Below, piece by piece: positions 48,565-57,835 of a DNA stretch of 64,000 nucleotides; position 1 is the stretch's first letter, and every line of letters begins with the position of its first letter. A program made the position numbers and the translations under genes. The DNA lies in assembly GCA_024684435.1 (NCBI GenBank), contig JAIKWV010000033.1, positions 44,923 to 108,922 on the forward strand, given 5' to 3'. The stretch is from Clostridiales bacterium. GTDB lineage: Bacteria; Bacillota; Clostridia; Oscillospirales; Acutalibacteraceae. The notes below the pieces were generated by a model. It ran no database searches and was not told the origin of the DNA. It saw only the letters and a program-made list of their open reading frames with translations.

Positions 48565-50829
48565 ATGTCCAAAAAGACAATAAAACAGGATTATATGCAG
48601 AGAGCGATCTCGGTTCTCCTGATCCTTGTCTTTGTGTGTTTCGGAGCTGCTACCGGCGGGTTGACATGGGTACAGCTCATAAAGGGGGAAAAGTACAGAG
48701 CGCTGGCAGAAAGGGGTCAGCTCAACGATACGGTGATAACGGCTCCCAGAGGAATAATTTACGACAGGAACATGAAAAAGCTTGCTGAGAGCGCCTCTGT
48801 GTGGAAGGTAAATATAAATCCCAGCAAAATAGACGGGGATGAAGAAGTGCTTGAAAAGCTTACGGAAAAACTTGTACAGATACTGGACGTTTCGGAGGAT
48901 ACCATACGGAATAAGGCAAGTTATACCAAACAAAACAGCGTTGTGCTTAAAAGCAAGGTGGAGCTTACAGCAAAAAATGAACTTAGTGAAATATTAGGTG
49001 AAAAACTTTTTCCTGACGATAAAAGCAAAAAAACGGTGTACGGTGATTACATAGATATAGAGCCTGATATCAAGAGATATTACCCCTATTCGGATTTCGC
49101 TTCCTCCGTTCTGGGATTTGTGGGTACAGACAACGTTGGTCTTTACGGCATAGAGCTTCAGTACAACAGCGACCTTGAGGGTATCCCGGGCAGAAAAATA
49201 GTCGCAACAGACGGCAGAACGAACTCCGTACCCATCGGTGATTATGAGTCTTTTTATGACGCACAGCAGGGCACGAGCCTTGTGCTTACCATCGACGAGG
49301 TGGTGCAGCGTTATCTTGAAAAATCAGTAAAGCAGGCTTATATCGACGAAAAGGCAAATGCCGCCTGCGGTATAGCAATGGAGGTCAAAACCGGTGCTAT
49401 CCTTGGTATGGCAAGCTTCGGAAACTACGACCTTAACAATCCACAGGCAATTGCCGACAAGGCGGAAAATGAAAGGATATCACAAATAACGGATGAGGAA
49501 GAGCATAAAGAGGCTCTGAAAGAGGCAAGAGAAAACCAGTGGAAAAACAGGACGGTAAGCGATATGTACGAGCCCGGTTCTGTTTTCAAGGTCATAACCG
49601 CCAGCGCCGCTATCGAAGAAAAGGTGGTTTCTCTTGATACATCTTATACCTGCACAGGCAGTATAAAGGTAAAGGATCGCAACATCTCATGCCACAAGCA
49701 TTCGGGACACGGCACTCAGAACCTTACTCAGGGACTTATGAACTCCTGCAACCCGTTCTTTATAACCGTTGGTCAAAAGCTTGGGTCGAAAAAGTTCTTT
49801 GAGTACTTTGAGGCCTTTGGATTTACCGAGAGAACGGGGATAGATCTCCCGTCTGAGGTGAGACCCTCCGCGGGCAACACCTATCACGCCCTGTCGAATT
49901 TCGGCATAGTTGAGCTTTCCTCCACAGCCTTCGGTCAGTCAATAAGCGTTTCCCCAATACAGATGATAACCGCCATATCCGCTGTGGCAAATGACGGAAA
50001 GCTTATGAAACCGTACATAGTGGATAAAAAACTGGACAGCAACAACAATGTGATCTCCGTCACGGAGCCTGTTGTAAGACGTCAGGTCATATCAGAATCC
50101 ACCGCGAAGACGGTCACCGGCATGATGGAACAGGTGGTAAGCAGCGGAACAGGCAAAAACGGATACGTTGTGGGCTACCGTGTGGCGGGTAAAACCGGCA
50201 CCTCGGAAAAGCTGGGACAGCCGGGCAAATACGTTGCCTCTTTTGCCTGCTTTGCTCCCGCTGACGATCCTCAGATAGCTCTTCTTGTCACTATAGATGA
50301 ACCTTCAGCAGGAGAGATCGGCGGCGGTGTTCTTGCCGCTCCGGTATGCGCTGAGATAATCGATAACATAATGCCGTATCTCAATATCGATCCCCAGTAC
50401 ACCGATAAGGAGATCGCCAGCCTTTATACAAAAGTTCCCGGTGTTGTGGGAGAATCTGTAGACGCCGCAAAGAGCACACTGGATAAGGCGGGCTTCAATG
50501 TCGAGGTACTTGGCAGCGGAAAAACCGTACTCAGACAGATACCAACAAAGAATCAGTCCATAGCAAAGAGCGGCGTTGTGGTATTGTATACGGATGAAGA
50601 ACAGACCAACCAGACCACGGTGGTGCCCGATCTTGTAGGACTTTCCATAAGCAGGGCAAATAATATAGCCGTGGCGGCGGGACTGAACATCAAGATATCG
50701 GGCAACTCCCTGAAGAGCAGCGAGCTTGTTTCCTTCAAGCAGAGCCTGCCTGCCGGCTCCACGGTGGAATACGGTCAGACCATAACGGTCTACTTCAAGT
50801 CTGACCATGATGTATCTGATTTCGGATAA
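48565..50829 (+). CDS. Class B PBP with two PASTA domains (FtsI/SpoVD type)
   Basis: 754 residues. A membrane anchor (residues ~14-36) is followed by a dimerisation domain and the transpeptidase with S339 in PGSVFK, SCN and the KTGTSEK box. Two PASTA domains end the protein (KVPGVVGESVDAAKSTLDKA and VVPDLVGLSISRANNIAVAA). PASTA domains bind uncross-linked peptidoglycan. Its location next to ftsL and murE is that of ftsI/spoVD. GGGGAGG precedes the ATG. Septal synthesis is the likely role; whether the species sporulates cannot be judged here. Confidence 0.93.
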   Translation: MSKKTIKQDYMQRAISVLLILVFVCFGAATGGLTWVQLIKGEKYRALAERGQLNDTVITAPRGIIYDRNMKKLAESASVWKVNINPSKIDGDEEVLEKLTEKLVQILDVSEDTIRNKASYTKQNSVVLKSKVELTAKNELSEILGEKLFPDDKSKKTVYGDYIDIEPDIKRYYPYSDFASSVLGFVGTDNVGLYGIELQYNSDLEGIPGRKIVATDGRTNSVPIGDYESFYDAQQGTSLVLTIDEVVQRYLEKSVKQAYIDEKANAACGIAMEVKTGAILGMASFGNYDLNNPQAIADKAENERISQITDEEEHKEALKEARENQWKNRTVSDMYEPGSVFKVITASAAIEEKVVSLDTSYTCTGSIKVKDRNISCHKHSGHGTQNLTQGLMNSCNPFFITVGQKLGSKKFFEYFEAFGFTERTGIDLPSEVRPSAGNTYHALSNFGIVELSSTAFGQSISVSPIQMITAISAVANDGKLMKPYIVDKKLDSNNNVISVTEPVVRRQVISESTAKTVTGMMEQVVSSGTGKNGYVVGYRVAGKTGTSEKLGQPGKYVASFACFAPADDPQIALLVTIDEPSAGEIGGGVLAAPVCAEIIDNIMPYLNIDPQYTDKEIASLYTKVPGVVGESVDAAKSTLDKAGFNVEVLGSGKTVLRQIPTKNQSIAKSGVVVLYTDEEQTNQTTVVPDLVGLSISRANNIAVAAGLNIKISGNSLKSSELVSFKQSLPAGSTVEYGQTITVYFKSDHDVSDFG

Positions 50830-50878
50830 ATATATTACATTATATATAAATAAACGACAAAAACTTTCAGAAAGGTAT

Positions 50879-50907
50879 TTTGATTTTTCCGACATACGGG
50901 AATCAAA
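50879..50907 (+). promoter_or_regulatory. Hairpin just upstream of the murE ribosome-binding site
   Basis: TTTGATT (50879-50885) pairs with AATCAAA (50901-50907) and CCG (50889-50891) with CGG (50897-50899). AGGTGAGG and the ATG follow within 13 nt, so the stem ends just before the ribosome site. AAAGG stands on its other side (50871-50875). Confidence 0.35.
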
Positions 50908-50919
50908 TCAGGTGAGGAA

Positions 50920-52356
50920 ATGAAGATCGGCGAAGTGATATTTGGGGTAAATGTACTCTCCCCGGTGCCTGATGTGGGTGATGTTTCAACCGTTACGGAC
51001 AGGACGGATAAAATAACAAAGGGCTGCGCCTTTGTGTGTATAGAGGGAAAAAGGTTTGACGGTCACAGCTTTGCCGGTCAGGCTATAGACGCGGGGGCGG
51101 CTGTGGTGATAGTACAGAAGGACATGGGCTTAGAGCGTCAGATAATCGTTGATGACACGAGGAAGGCCTATTCTCTCATGTGCGCCAACCTTTTCGGCAG
51201 ACCGGCTGAAAAGCTTAAGCTCATAGGCGTCACCGGAACAAACGGAAAGACCACCACCTGTTTCCTTATCAAGGGCATACTTGACGCCAACGGCGAGAAA
51301 ACAGGTCTTGTCGGAACTGTAAAGAATATGATAGGGAAGGATGAATATCCCGCTACCCTCACAACGCCGGATCCCATGGAGCTTCAGGAGCTTTTTGCAA
51401 AGATGGTCGCGGCGGGCTGCACATACTGCGTTATGGAGGTCTCATCCCAGGCGCTGTCTCAGCAGAGAGTTTACGGCATGAGATTTGAAGAGGCGATATT
51501 CACAAACCTCACGCGGGAACACCTTGACTACCACGGAAGCTTTGAAAACTACAGGGACGCGAAACATATCCTGTTTACTCAAAGCAAAACGGCAATAATA
51601 AACGCGGACGACGAATATGCGGAGAGCATGGTGGAGGGTACGGACTGCAAGGTCATAACCTTCTCCACCAAAAAAGATTCGGCTCAGTATACCGCAAAGA
51701 ATATAAATCTTAAGATCTCCGGTGTGGAGTACGAGCTGGTGGCTCAGGGCATAATCGGAAGGGTACACTTCAGGGTCCCCGGCCTGTTCTCGGTCTACAA
51801 TTCAATGGGAGCCGCAATTTGCGCGGTGGATCTTGGAATATCCCTTAAGTCGGTTCTGGAAACATTAGCAAAAATGACCGGCATCCCGGGACGCATGGAG
51901 ATAGTCCCCACAGATACCGACTATACCGTGATAATAGACTATGCCCACACGCCGGACGCTCTTGAAAACGTGATAAAGGCCATAAAAGGCGCCTCCACCG
52001 GCAGGATAATCACCGTGTTCGGCTGTGGCGGAGACAGGGATAAAACAAAACGCCCCATAATGGGCAAGATCGTTTCCGAAATGTCTGATATAGCAATAGT
52101 GACTTCTGACAATCCCCGTACGGAGGATCCGGACGCCATTATCGAGGATATCGTTGCCGGGATCACAAGATCCAGAGCCACGGTGTACACCGTAACGGAC
52201 CGTACCCAGGCAATAGAAAAAGCCCTGCATAAAGCAAAGGCGAACGACATCGTACTCCTTGCGGGCAAGGGTCATGAAACTTATCAGATACTTAAAACCG
52301 GCAAAATCCATTATGATGAAAGGGAAATAGTAGCCGATATACTGAACAAAAAATAA
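50920..52356 (+). CDS. murE: UDP-MurNAc-L-Ala-D-Glu:meso-DAP ligase
   Basis: 478 residues with all three Mur-ligase domains. The ATP loop is GVTGTNGKTTTCFLI near residue 104 and the central domain has TNLTREHLDYHGSFENY. The C-terminal DNPRTEDP box carries the DNPR motif specific for meso-diaminopimelate. It adds the third residue of the stem peptide. The meso-DAP type agrees with the asd-dapA-dapB operon at 26424-29218. Confidence 0.97.
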   Translation: MKIGEVIFGVNVLSPVPDVGDVSTVTDRTDKITKGCAFVCIEGKRFDGHSFAGQAIDAGAAVVIVQKDMGLERQIIVDDTRKAYSLMCANLFGRPAEKLKLIGVTGTNGKTTTCFLIKGILDANGEKTGLVGTVKNMIGKDEYPATLTTPDPMELQELFAKMVAAGCTYCVMEVSSQALSQQRVYGMRFEEAIFTNLTREHLDYHGSFENYRDAKHILFTQSKTAIINADDEYAESMVEGTDCKVITFSTKKDSAQYTAKNINLKISGVEYELVAQGIIGRVHFRVPGLFSVYNSMGAAICAVDLGISLKSVLETLAKMTGIPGRMEIVPTDTDYTVIIDYAHTPDALENVIKAIKGASTGRIITVFGCGGDRDKTKRPIMGKIVSEMSDIAIVTSDNPRTEDPDAIIEDIVAGITRSRATVYTVTDRTQAIEKALHKAKANDIVLLAGKGHETYQILKTGKIHYDEREIVADILNKK

Positions 52357-52377
52357 GACAGCGGGGAGCTGCGACAT

Positions 52378-52992
52378 ATGGGCGTTTCAATCTTTGACAG
52401 AAATTCTTACAGACTCTGTGATCCATCCGTTGCGGTAGCTGACGGCGGCAGAACTGATATGCTCAGGCTGATCAAGGCGGTTATAAACTACCGGAACACA
52501 AAAGGGAAAGAATTACAAAGACAGGATGACGGCTCATACACAACGGCTGAAATACTCGGATTCAAAATTGACGGTCCGGACTGCGAATTTGAAAATATGT
52601 GCGGACAGAGACCTTTTATTACAGTTATCGACGATATTCACACCGAATACGGCAAACTAAGAAAAAAGCTTGATATCATAGGCAGGAGCCTGACCGATCT
52701 GCCCATAATAATCAACGGCGACAGAAAAAGGCTCAGAAATATCCATTCAGGCAGCAATGTGATCTATTCTTACGGAATAGAGAACCAGTACAGCAGATTC
52801 AAAGCCTATGATATCTCGTGGCTGGACTACGGCAGCCGCTTTTCCGTGGACTGCGGAGGAGGAGAGTACCGGCTTACCGTTCCGTTCAGAGGAAGGAACG
52901 GAATATACGGAGCGCTGGCGGCATTTGCCGTGGGATATCTTTATGGGATCGATCCCCGTATCACAGCGGGAATAATTGAAAACAGGAGTTGA
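52378..52992 (+). CDS. Mur-ligase-like remnant or minimal protein, in the murF position
   Basis: 204 residues, well translated: GGGGAG before the ATG, no frameshift visible. The second half parallels the central-to-hinge part of MurE: LPIIINGDRKRLRNI (compare MurE AIINADDEYAESM), VIYSYGIENQYSRFKAYDIS, a strand pair, then YRLTVPFRGRNGIYGALAAF and GYLYGIDPRITAGI. The ATP loop (GTNGKT) is missing, as are most of the catalytic centre and the whole C-terminal domain. A full murF (~450 residues) is expected between murE and mraY. It is therefore either a decaying murF relic or a small Mur-derived protein with a structural role. Confidence 0.7.
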   Translation: MGVSIFDRNSYRLCDPSVAVADGGRTDMLRLIKAVINYRNTKGKELQRQDDGSYTTAEILGFKIDGPDCEFENMCGQRPFITVIDDIHTEYGKLRKKLDIIGRSLTDLPIIINGDRKRLRNIHSGSNVIYSYGIENQYSRFKAYDISWLDYGSRFSVDCGGGEYRLTVPFRGRNGIYGALAAFAVGYLYGIDPRITAGIIENRS

Positions 52993-52998
52993 AAAATT

Positions 52999-54036
52999 TT
53001 GAACACAGCAGCAATTATCAGTCTTGCAGCGGTGGCTGCCTTCATCGTTACGGCGTTACTCGGATTTGCATTTATCCCCTGGCTTCACAAGCTTAAGTTC
53101 GGTCAGACCATACTGGACATAGGCCCCAGCTGGCACAAGAACAAGCAGGGCACCCCCACAATGGGCGGATTTATGTTCATAATAGGCACTGTTGTCGCTA
53201 TCGCAGTGGCTCTGATAACGGATAAATTGACAGGCGGAAACATAATAACAGGCGACAGCCTCGTGCCGAACGAACTCCGGATAAAGATATTCGGCGGACT
53301 GATAATGGCGTTGTGCTTCAGCTTGATAGGCTTTATCGACGACTACATAAAGGTGGTCAAAAAAAGGAATCTCGGTCTGACCGAGATACAGAAGACTGCC
53401 TTGCAGGTGATAGTCTGCGTAGCTTATCTTATTTGTATATTCAAGTCCATGAACGGTACTCCTCATATGTTCATCCCCTTTGTGGGGAATGTGAGGATGG
53501 GCTGGTTCTTCTGGATATTCGGTATCTGTGTCATATACGGAACTGTAAATGCAGTGAACTTTACAGATGGCGTTGACGGACTGTGCTCAAGCGTTACACT
53601 TACCGCGGGGGTGTTCCTTGCTGTGATAGCAGCTATGAGGCATTTGTTCGGAGTGAGCCTTATTTCCGCCGCCCTGGCGGGAGGCTGCGCGGGCTTCCTT
53701 GTGTGGAACAAAAACCCTGCCAAGGTCATGATGGGCGACACCGGGTCAATGTTCTTGGGCGGCATGGTGATAGCCATATCATACGCCTTGAATTGCCCGC
53801 TGATCCTACTGCTTGTGGGCATTATATATGTTATAGAAGGTATGTCCGACGTTATTCAGATAGGCTATTTCAAGCTTACCCACGGCAAGCGTATTTTTAA
53901 AATGGCGCCCATACACCATCATTTTGAAATGTCCGGCTGGTCGGAGAAAAAAGTTGATCTGGTGTTTGTGGCGGTAAACATTCTTGGCGGCATTATCGCT
54001 GTGGCTCTGATGTACTTCGGGGGATACGTTCAGTAA
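52999..54036 (+). CDS. mraY: Phospho-MurNAc-pentapeptide transferase
   Basis: 345 residues, ten membrane helices. Motifs: KNKQGTPTMGGFMFI, FIDDYIKVVKKRNLGLT with the paired aspartates, NFTDGVDGL, and APIHHHFEMSGWSEKKVDL with the HHH cluster. It makes lipid I. The start is TTG, 10 nt after AGGAG. It begins only 6 nt after the Mur-like gene, so the two are co-translated. Confidence 0.97.
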   Translation: MNTAAIISLAAVAAFIVTALLGFAFIPWLHKLKFGQTILDIGPSWHKNKQGTPTMGGFMFIIGTVVAIAVALITDKLTGGNIITGDSLVPNELRIKIFGGLIMALCFSLIGFIDDYIKVVKKRNLGLTEIQKTALQVIVCVAYLICIFKSMNGTPHMFIPFVGNVRMGWFFWIFGICVIYGTVNAVNFTDGVDGLCSSVTLTAGVFLAVIAAMRHLFGVSLISAALAGGCAGFLVWNKNPAKVMMGDTGSMFLGGMVIAISYALNCPLILLLVGIIYVIEGMSDVIQIGYFKLTHGKRIFKMAPIHHHFEMSGWSEKKVDLVFVAVNILGGIIAVALMYFGGYVQ

Positions 54037-54072
54037 AGCATTATACCTTTCCACAAAGGGGGAACGGGAATT

Positions 54073-55254
54073 ATGGAAAAAAGTAATGAGGGTGCCAGGA
54101 AGCAAAGGTTCATTGTCTTCGCCACCGGCGGAATGGATCTGTGGTTTTGCATTTTGGTCATAATCCTGATGGGAATAGGTCTTGTTATGATGTTCTCGGC
54201 AAGCTACGCATCTGCTTTGGATAAATACGGCGATCCTCTTTATTATTTCAAAAAGCAGGCTGTCTTCGCCGCAATGGGACTTGCGGCGATGTTCGTAGTG
54301 TCAAGAATACATTACAGGACCTTGAGACGGTTTTCAAAGATCATACTGGTGATCTCCTTTATTTTGCTTGTTGTGGTTCTTTTCTATTACGTCAAGATAC
54401 CGGGCAAGGAAGGATTTAAAAGGTGGATGAAAATACCCGGCACGTCCATACAGTTTCAGCCTTCTGAGGTGGCAAAGCTGGGCCTTATATGGTTCCTGGC
54501 ATGGAGCCTTGAATACAAACAGTATCAGATACGTCAAAAGGACTGGAGACTGCTGATGGTGTACTGCGCTATGATCGCGGTCATGTCCGGACTTGTATAC
54601 GCGGAGAATCACCTTTCCGGCGCGATCCTTATTCTGGCGATAGGTATAACCATGACATATCTCGGCGGGTTTAAAAAGCGATGGTACGTTATAGGAGGAC
54701 TGCTTCTGCTTGCCATAGCCGTAATGGCCGTGGTAGAAAGAGAGCATCTGCCCGGAAGGATACAGGAAAGGATAAACGGCTGGCTTGACCCGGAATACGA
54801 TCCGATAAATACCAGATGGCAGATAAATCAGTCACTCAGAGCTATAGGCTCAGGCGGACTGTTCGGAACGGGATTGGGACAGTCAAAGCAGAAGCATCTT
54901 TATCTGCCTGAACCGCAGAACGACTTCATATTCGCCATAGTGTGCGAGGAGCTGGGATATATCGGCGCGATAGTAATAATGCTGCTGTTCGTTTTGCTGG
55001 TCTGGCGTGGGTTTGTGATAGCCCTTCACGCAGACAATAAGTTTGCCGGACTTCTGGTTGTGGGAATAATGTTCCAGATAGGTTTCCAGACAGCCTTGAA
55101 CATCTGCGTCGTTACCGGAGTTATGCCAAATACCGGCATAAGCCTGCCGTTTTTCAGCTACGGAGGCACGTCTCTGCTTATGATAATGGCGGAGATGGGC
55201 ATGGTGCTTTCGGTGTCGCGTTCGTCAAAAATCAAAAAGAATGCCATATTATAG
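54073..55254 (+). CDS. ftsW: SEDS-family glycan polymerase FtsW
   Basis: 393 residues with about ten helices. MMFSASYASALDKYGDPLYYFKKQ at the first loop, KRWMKIPGTSIQFQPSEVAKL, the catalytic-loop segment WQINQSLRAIGSGGLFGTGLG and LPFFSYGGTSLLMIMAEMG are all characteristic (quoted motifs are separate pieces). FtsW polymerises lipid II together with the class B PBP in the divisome. murD, often found between mraY and ftsW, is absent here. Confidence 0.96.
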   Translation: MEKSNEGARKQRFIVFATGGMDLWFCILVIILMGIGLVMMFSASYASALDKYGDPLYYFKKQAVFAAMGLAAMFVVSRIHYRTLRRFSKIILVISFILLVVVLFYYVKIPGKEGFKRWMKIPGTSIQFQPSEVAKLGLIWFLAWSLEYKQYQIRQKDWRLLMVYCAMIAVMSGLVYAENHLSGAILILAIGITMTYLGGFKKRWYVIGGLLLLAIAVMAVVEREHLPGRIQERINGWLDPEYDPINTRWQINQSLRAIGSGGLFGTGLGQSKQKHLYLPEPQNDFIFAIVCEELGYIGAIVIMLLFVLLVWRGFVIALHADNKFAGLLVVGIMFQIGFQTALNICVVTGVMPNTGISLPFFSYGGTSLLMIMAEMGMVLSVSRSSKIKKNAIL

Positions 55255-55277
55255 CATTTAATTGTGGAGGAAAGGTT

Positions 55278-56408
55278 ATGCTTAACGGCAAAAAAATACT
55301 TTTCGCAACAGGCGGAACAGGGGGACACATAAATCCCGCCCTGGCAGTGGCGGGGCTCATCAGGGAAAAATATCCCGATTGTCAGATACTCTTTGTGGGA
55401 ACAAAAGAAAAAATGGAATCAAGGCTTGTTCCCGCCGCCGGCTTTGATTTTAAGACAATAGAGATATCGGGCTTTCAGCGCAAGCTGAGCCTTGAGAATA
55501 TAAAGCGAAACATCGGCACACTGAGTAAGCTCCTCAAATCCTCATCTCAGGCGAAGAAGATAATACTTGATTTTAAGCCCGATGTGGTGGTGGGCTTCGG
55601 CGGATACGTCAGCGGACCGGTGCTGAGAATGGCGGCAAAGCTTGGCATAAAGACAGCTATACATGAGCAGAATGCCTATCCCGGAGTGACAAACAAGACC
55701 CTTGCAAAGTACGTTGACAGGGTCATGCTCACCGTAGAGGCGGCGGGGGATCGCATAGATTCCAAAAATCCCTGCGTACTTACCGGTCTGCCCATAAGGG
55801 GAGAGATAATCTCTGCGGACAGGGATTTCGCAAGGGCGCAGCTGGGACTGGACGAGCGTCCCATGATACTTTCCATGGGCGGCAGTCTCGGGTCAAAGGC
55901 CATAAATCAGGCAATGGTGGAACTCATCGCTGATAAATGCGGTGAGCACAAATATCATTTCTATCACGCCATGGGTCAGTACGGTCTTTGGGTACCGGAT
56001 AAGCTCAGGGAAAAGGGTGTGGATGCAGACAAAGAGGATGACGTGACAATAGTCGAGTACATAAAAAATATGGACGTTTGTCTTGCGGCGGCTGATCTGG
56101 TCATATGCCGCGCGGGGGCAAGCTCCCTGAGCGAAATAGAGGCTCTCGGCAAGCCCTCGATACTTATCCCATCGCCTAATGTCGCGGAAAATCATCAGTA
56201 CCACAACGCCATGGCTCTGGTAAATAACGGAGCCGCTGTGATAATAGAGGAGAAAAATCTGAATATAGAGACTTTGACCAAAGAATTTGACAGGCTCATG
56301 GAGGACAAAGAGACCTTGCGCAGTATAGGAGAAAACGCAAGGAAGCTTGCGTTCTGCGACGCCGCGGAAAAGATCTGCGGCGTGATAGAAGAGCTTGCCG
56401 CAGAATAA
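55278..56408 (+). CDS. murG: UDP-GlcNAc:lipid I N-acetylglucosaminyltransferase
   Basis: 376 residues, GT28 family. ATGGTGGHINPALAVA is the first G-loop and GFGGYVSGPVLRMA the second. SMGGSLGSKAINQ and DLVICRAGASSLSEIEALG with NVAENHQYHNA bind the nucleotide sugar. It makes lipid II. GGAGG stands 6-7 nt before the ATG. It follows ftsW by 23 nt. Confidence 0.97.
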   Translation: MLNGKKILFATGGTGGHINPALAVAGLIREKYPDCQILFVGTKEKMESRLVPAAGFDFKTIEISGFQRKLSLENIKRNIGTLSKLLKSSSQAKKIILDFKPDVVVGFGGYVSGPVLRMAAKLGIKTAIHEQNAYPGVTNKTLAKYVDRVMLTVEAAGDRIDSKNPCVLTGLPIRGEIISADRDFARAQLGLDERPMILSMGGSLGSKAINQAMVELIADKCGEHKYHFYHAMGQYGLWVPDKLREKGVDADKEDDVTIVEYIKNMDVCLAAADLVICRAGASSLSEIEALGKPSILIPSPNVAENHQYHNAMALVNNGAAVIIEEKNLNIETLTKEFDRLMEDKETLRSIGENARKLAFCDAAEKICGVIEELAAE

Positions 56409-56493
56409 AAGGTAACTAAAAGCACCCCCTACACATATTATGGCAGAGAGTGAAGGTGTTCCTTGCTGTCATTGTATTGAAAGGGTGGGTGTG

Positions 56494-57780
56494 ATGAGTA
56501 ATTTGATAATCAGGGGCGGAAACCGACTGAATGGTGAGGTCAGGGTGCAGGGGGCAAAGAACAGTGCCCTCCCCATATTGGCGGCTTGTGTTGCCATCGG
56601 GGGAATAAACGTTATAGACAACTGTCCGCGGTTGACCGACGTTTCCGCGACCGTGAAGATATTGAGCTATCTCGGCTGTAAGGTTTCCCGTGACGGGAAC
56701 ACCGTAACGGTTGACTCTTCCTGCGTAAACAGGTATGATATACCCAGAGAGCTTATGCATGAGATGCGGTCGTCCATAGTATTTTTGGGACCGTTGCTTT
56801 CCCGTATGGGCAGGGCTGAGCTGTATACCCCGGGCGGCTGTGAAATAGGCCTCAGACCGGTGGATCTGCATATTTCCGCCATGCGTCAGATGGGTTCGGA
56901 TATTGCGGAGGAGTACGGCCGCATAGCCTGTACCTCCGAAGGAAAACTGCGTCCGGCGAATATTTCTCTTTCCTTCCCCAGCGTGGGTACCACGGAGAAT
57001 ATTATGATAGCCGCTTCCACCGCGGAAGGCACCACCGTAATAACCAACGCCGCAAGGGAACCGGAAATTTCCGATCTTGCCGATTTCCTCAACAAATGCG
57101 GCGCTGATATAAAGGGCGCCGGGGAGAGTACCGTTGTCATAAACGGAGTAAAAAAGCTTCACGGTACTTACCATAAGATCATTCCCGACAGAATAGTTAC
57201 AGCCACATACATGATAGGGGCGGCCGTCACAGGGGGAAACGTTACGCTTACGGATGCCGGACCGTCTCATTTGACGGCGGTTTCGGATATCTTTGAGAAG
57301 GCAGGCTGCAAAATAAGATCTGATATGAACAGCATAAACATTTCAGCTCCGGAAAAGCTAAGGTCGGCAGGGACGGTGCGAACCATGCCATATCCCGGTT
57401 TCCCCACAGATATACAGGCGCCTGTTTCAGTAATGGCGGCAGTTTCCCTGGGAACTACTTTTATCATCGAAAGCATATTCGAGAATCGTTTCAAGCATAT
57501 AGGGGAGCTCAACAGAATGGGCGCCAATATAAAAGTTGACGGCAGGATGGCTGTCATTGAAGGCGTTGAAGGGCTTCGGGGCACAAAGGTATTTTCCCAC
57601 GATCTCAGGGGCGGTACCGCCATGGTCCTTGCCGGACTTGCGGCGCAAGGAGAAACTGTAGTGGCTGATACAGAATATATTGACAGAGGCTGTCAGGATA
57701 TAGAAAAAGACCTGAAAACGCTGGGCGCGGATATATGCAAAGAAAACAGTATGCATCACGAGCGTCAATGTGATTTTTAA
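56494..57780 (+). CDS. murA: UDP-N-acetylglucosamine 1-carboxyvinyltransferase
   Basis: 428 residues from the ATG at 56494, with AAGGGTGG 5-6 nt upstream. The frame is open 18 codons further up, but that part lacks a ribosome site. RVQGAKNSALPIL holds the catalytic Lys, and TPGGCEIGLRPVDLH the PEP-binding Cys that fosfomycin attacks; the Cys is present. It commits UDP-GlcNAc to peptidoglycan. Located between murG and divIB; murC and murB are not in the cluster. Confidence 0.96.
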   Translation: MSNLIIRGGNRLNGEVRVQGAKNSALPILAACVAIGGINVIDNCPRLTDVSATVKILSYLGCKVSRDGNTVTVDSSCVNRYDIPRELMHEMRSSIVFLGPLLSRMGRAELYTPGGCEIGLRPVDLHISAMRQMGSDIAEEYGRIACTSEGKLRPANISLSFPSVGTTENIMIAASTAEGTTVITNAAREPEISDLADFLNKCGADIKGAGESTVVINGVKKLHGTYHKIIPDRIVTATYMIGAAVTGGNVTLTDAGPSHLTAVSDIFEKAGCKIRSDMNSINISAPEKLRSAGTVRTMPYPGFPTDIQAPVSVMAAVSLGTTFIIESIFENRFKHIGELNRMGANIKVDGRMAVIEGVEGLRGTKVFSHDLRGGTAMVLAGLAAQGETVVADTEYIDRGCQDIEKDLKTLGADICKENSMHHERQCDF

Positions 57781-57835
57781 TGTAATAAAAGAATTTTTAA
57801 AATAGCAAAGGGCGGATTTGCGGAAAGGAAAAAAT

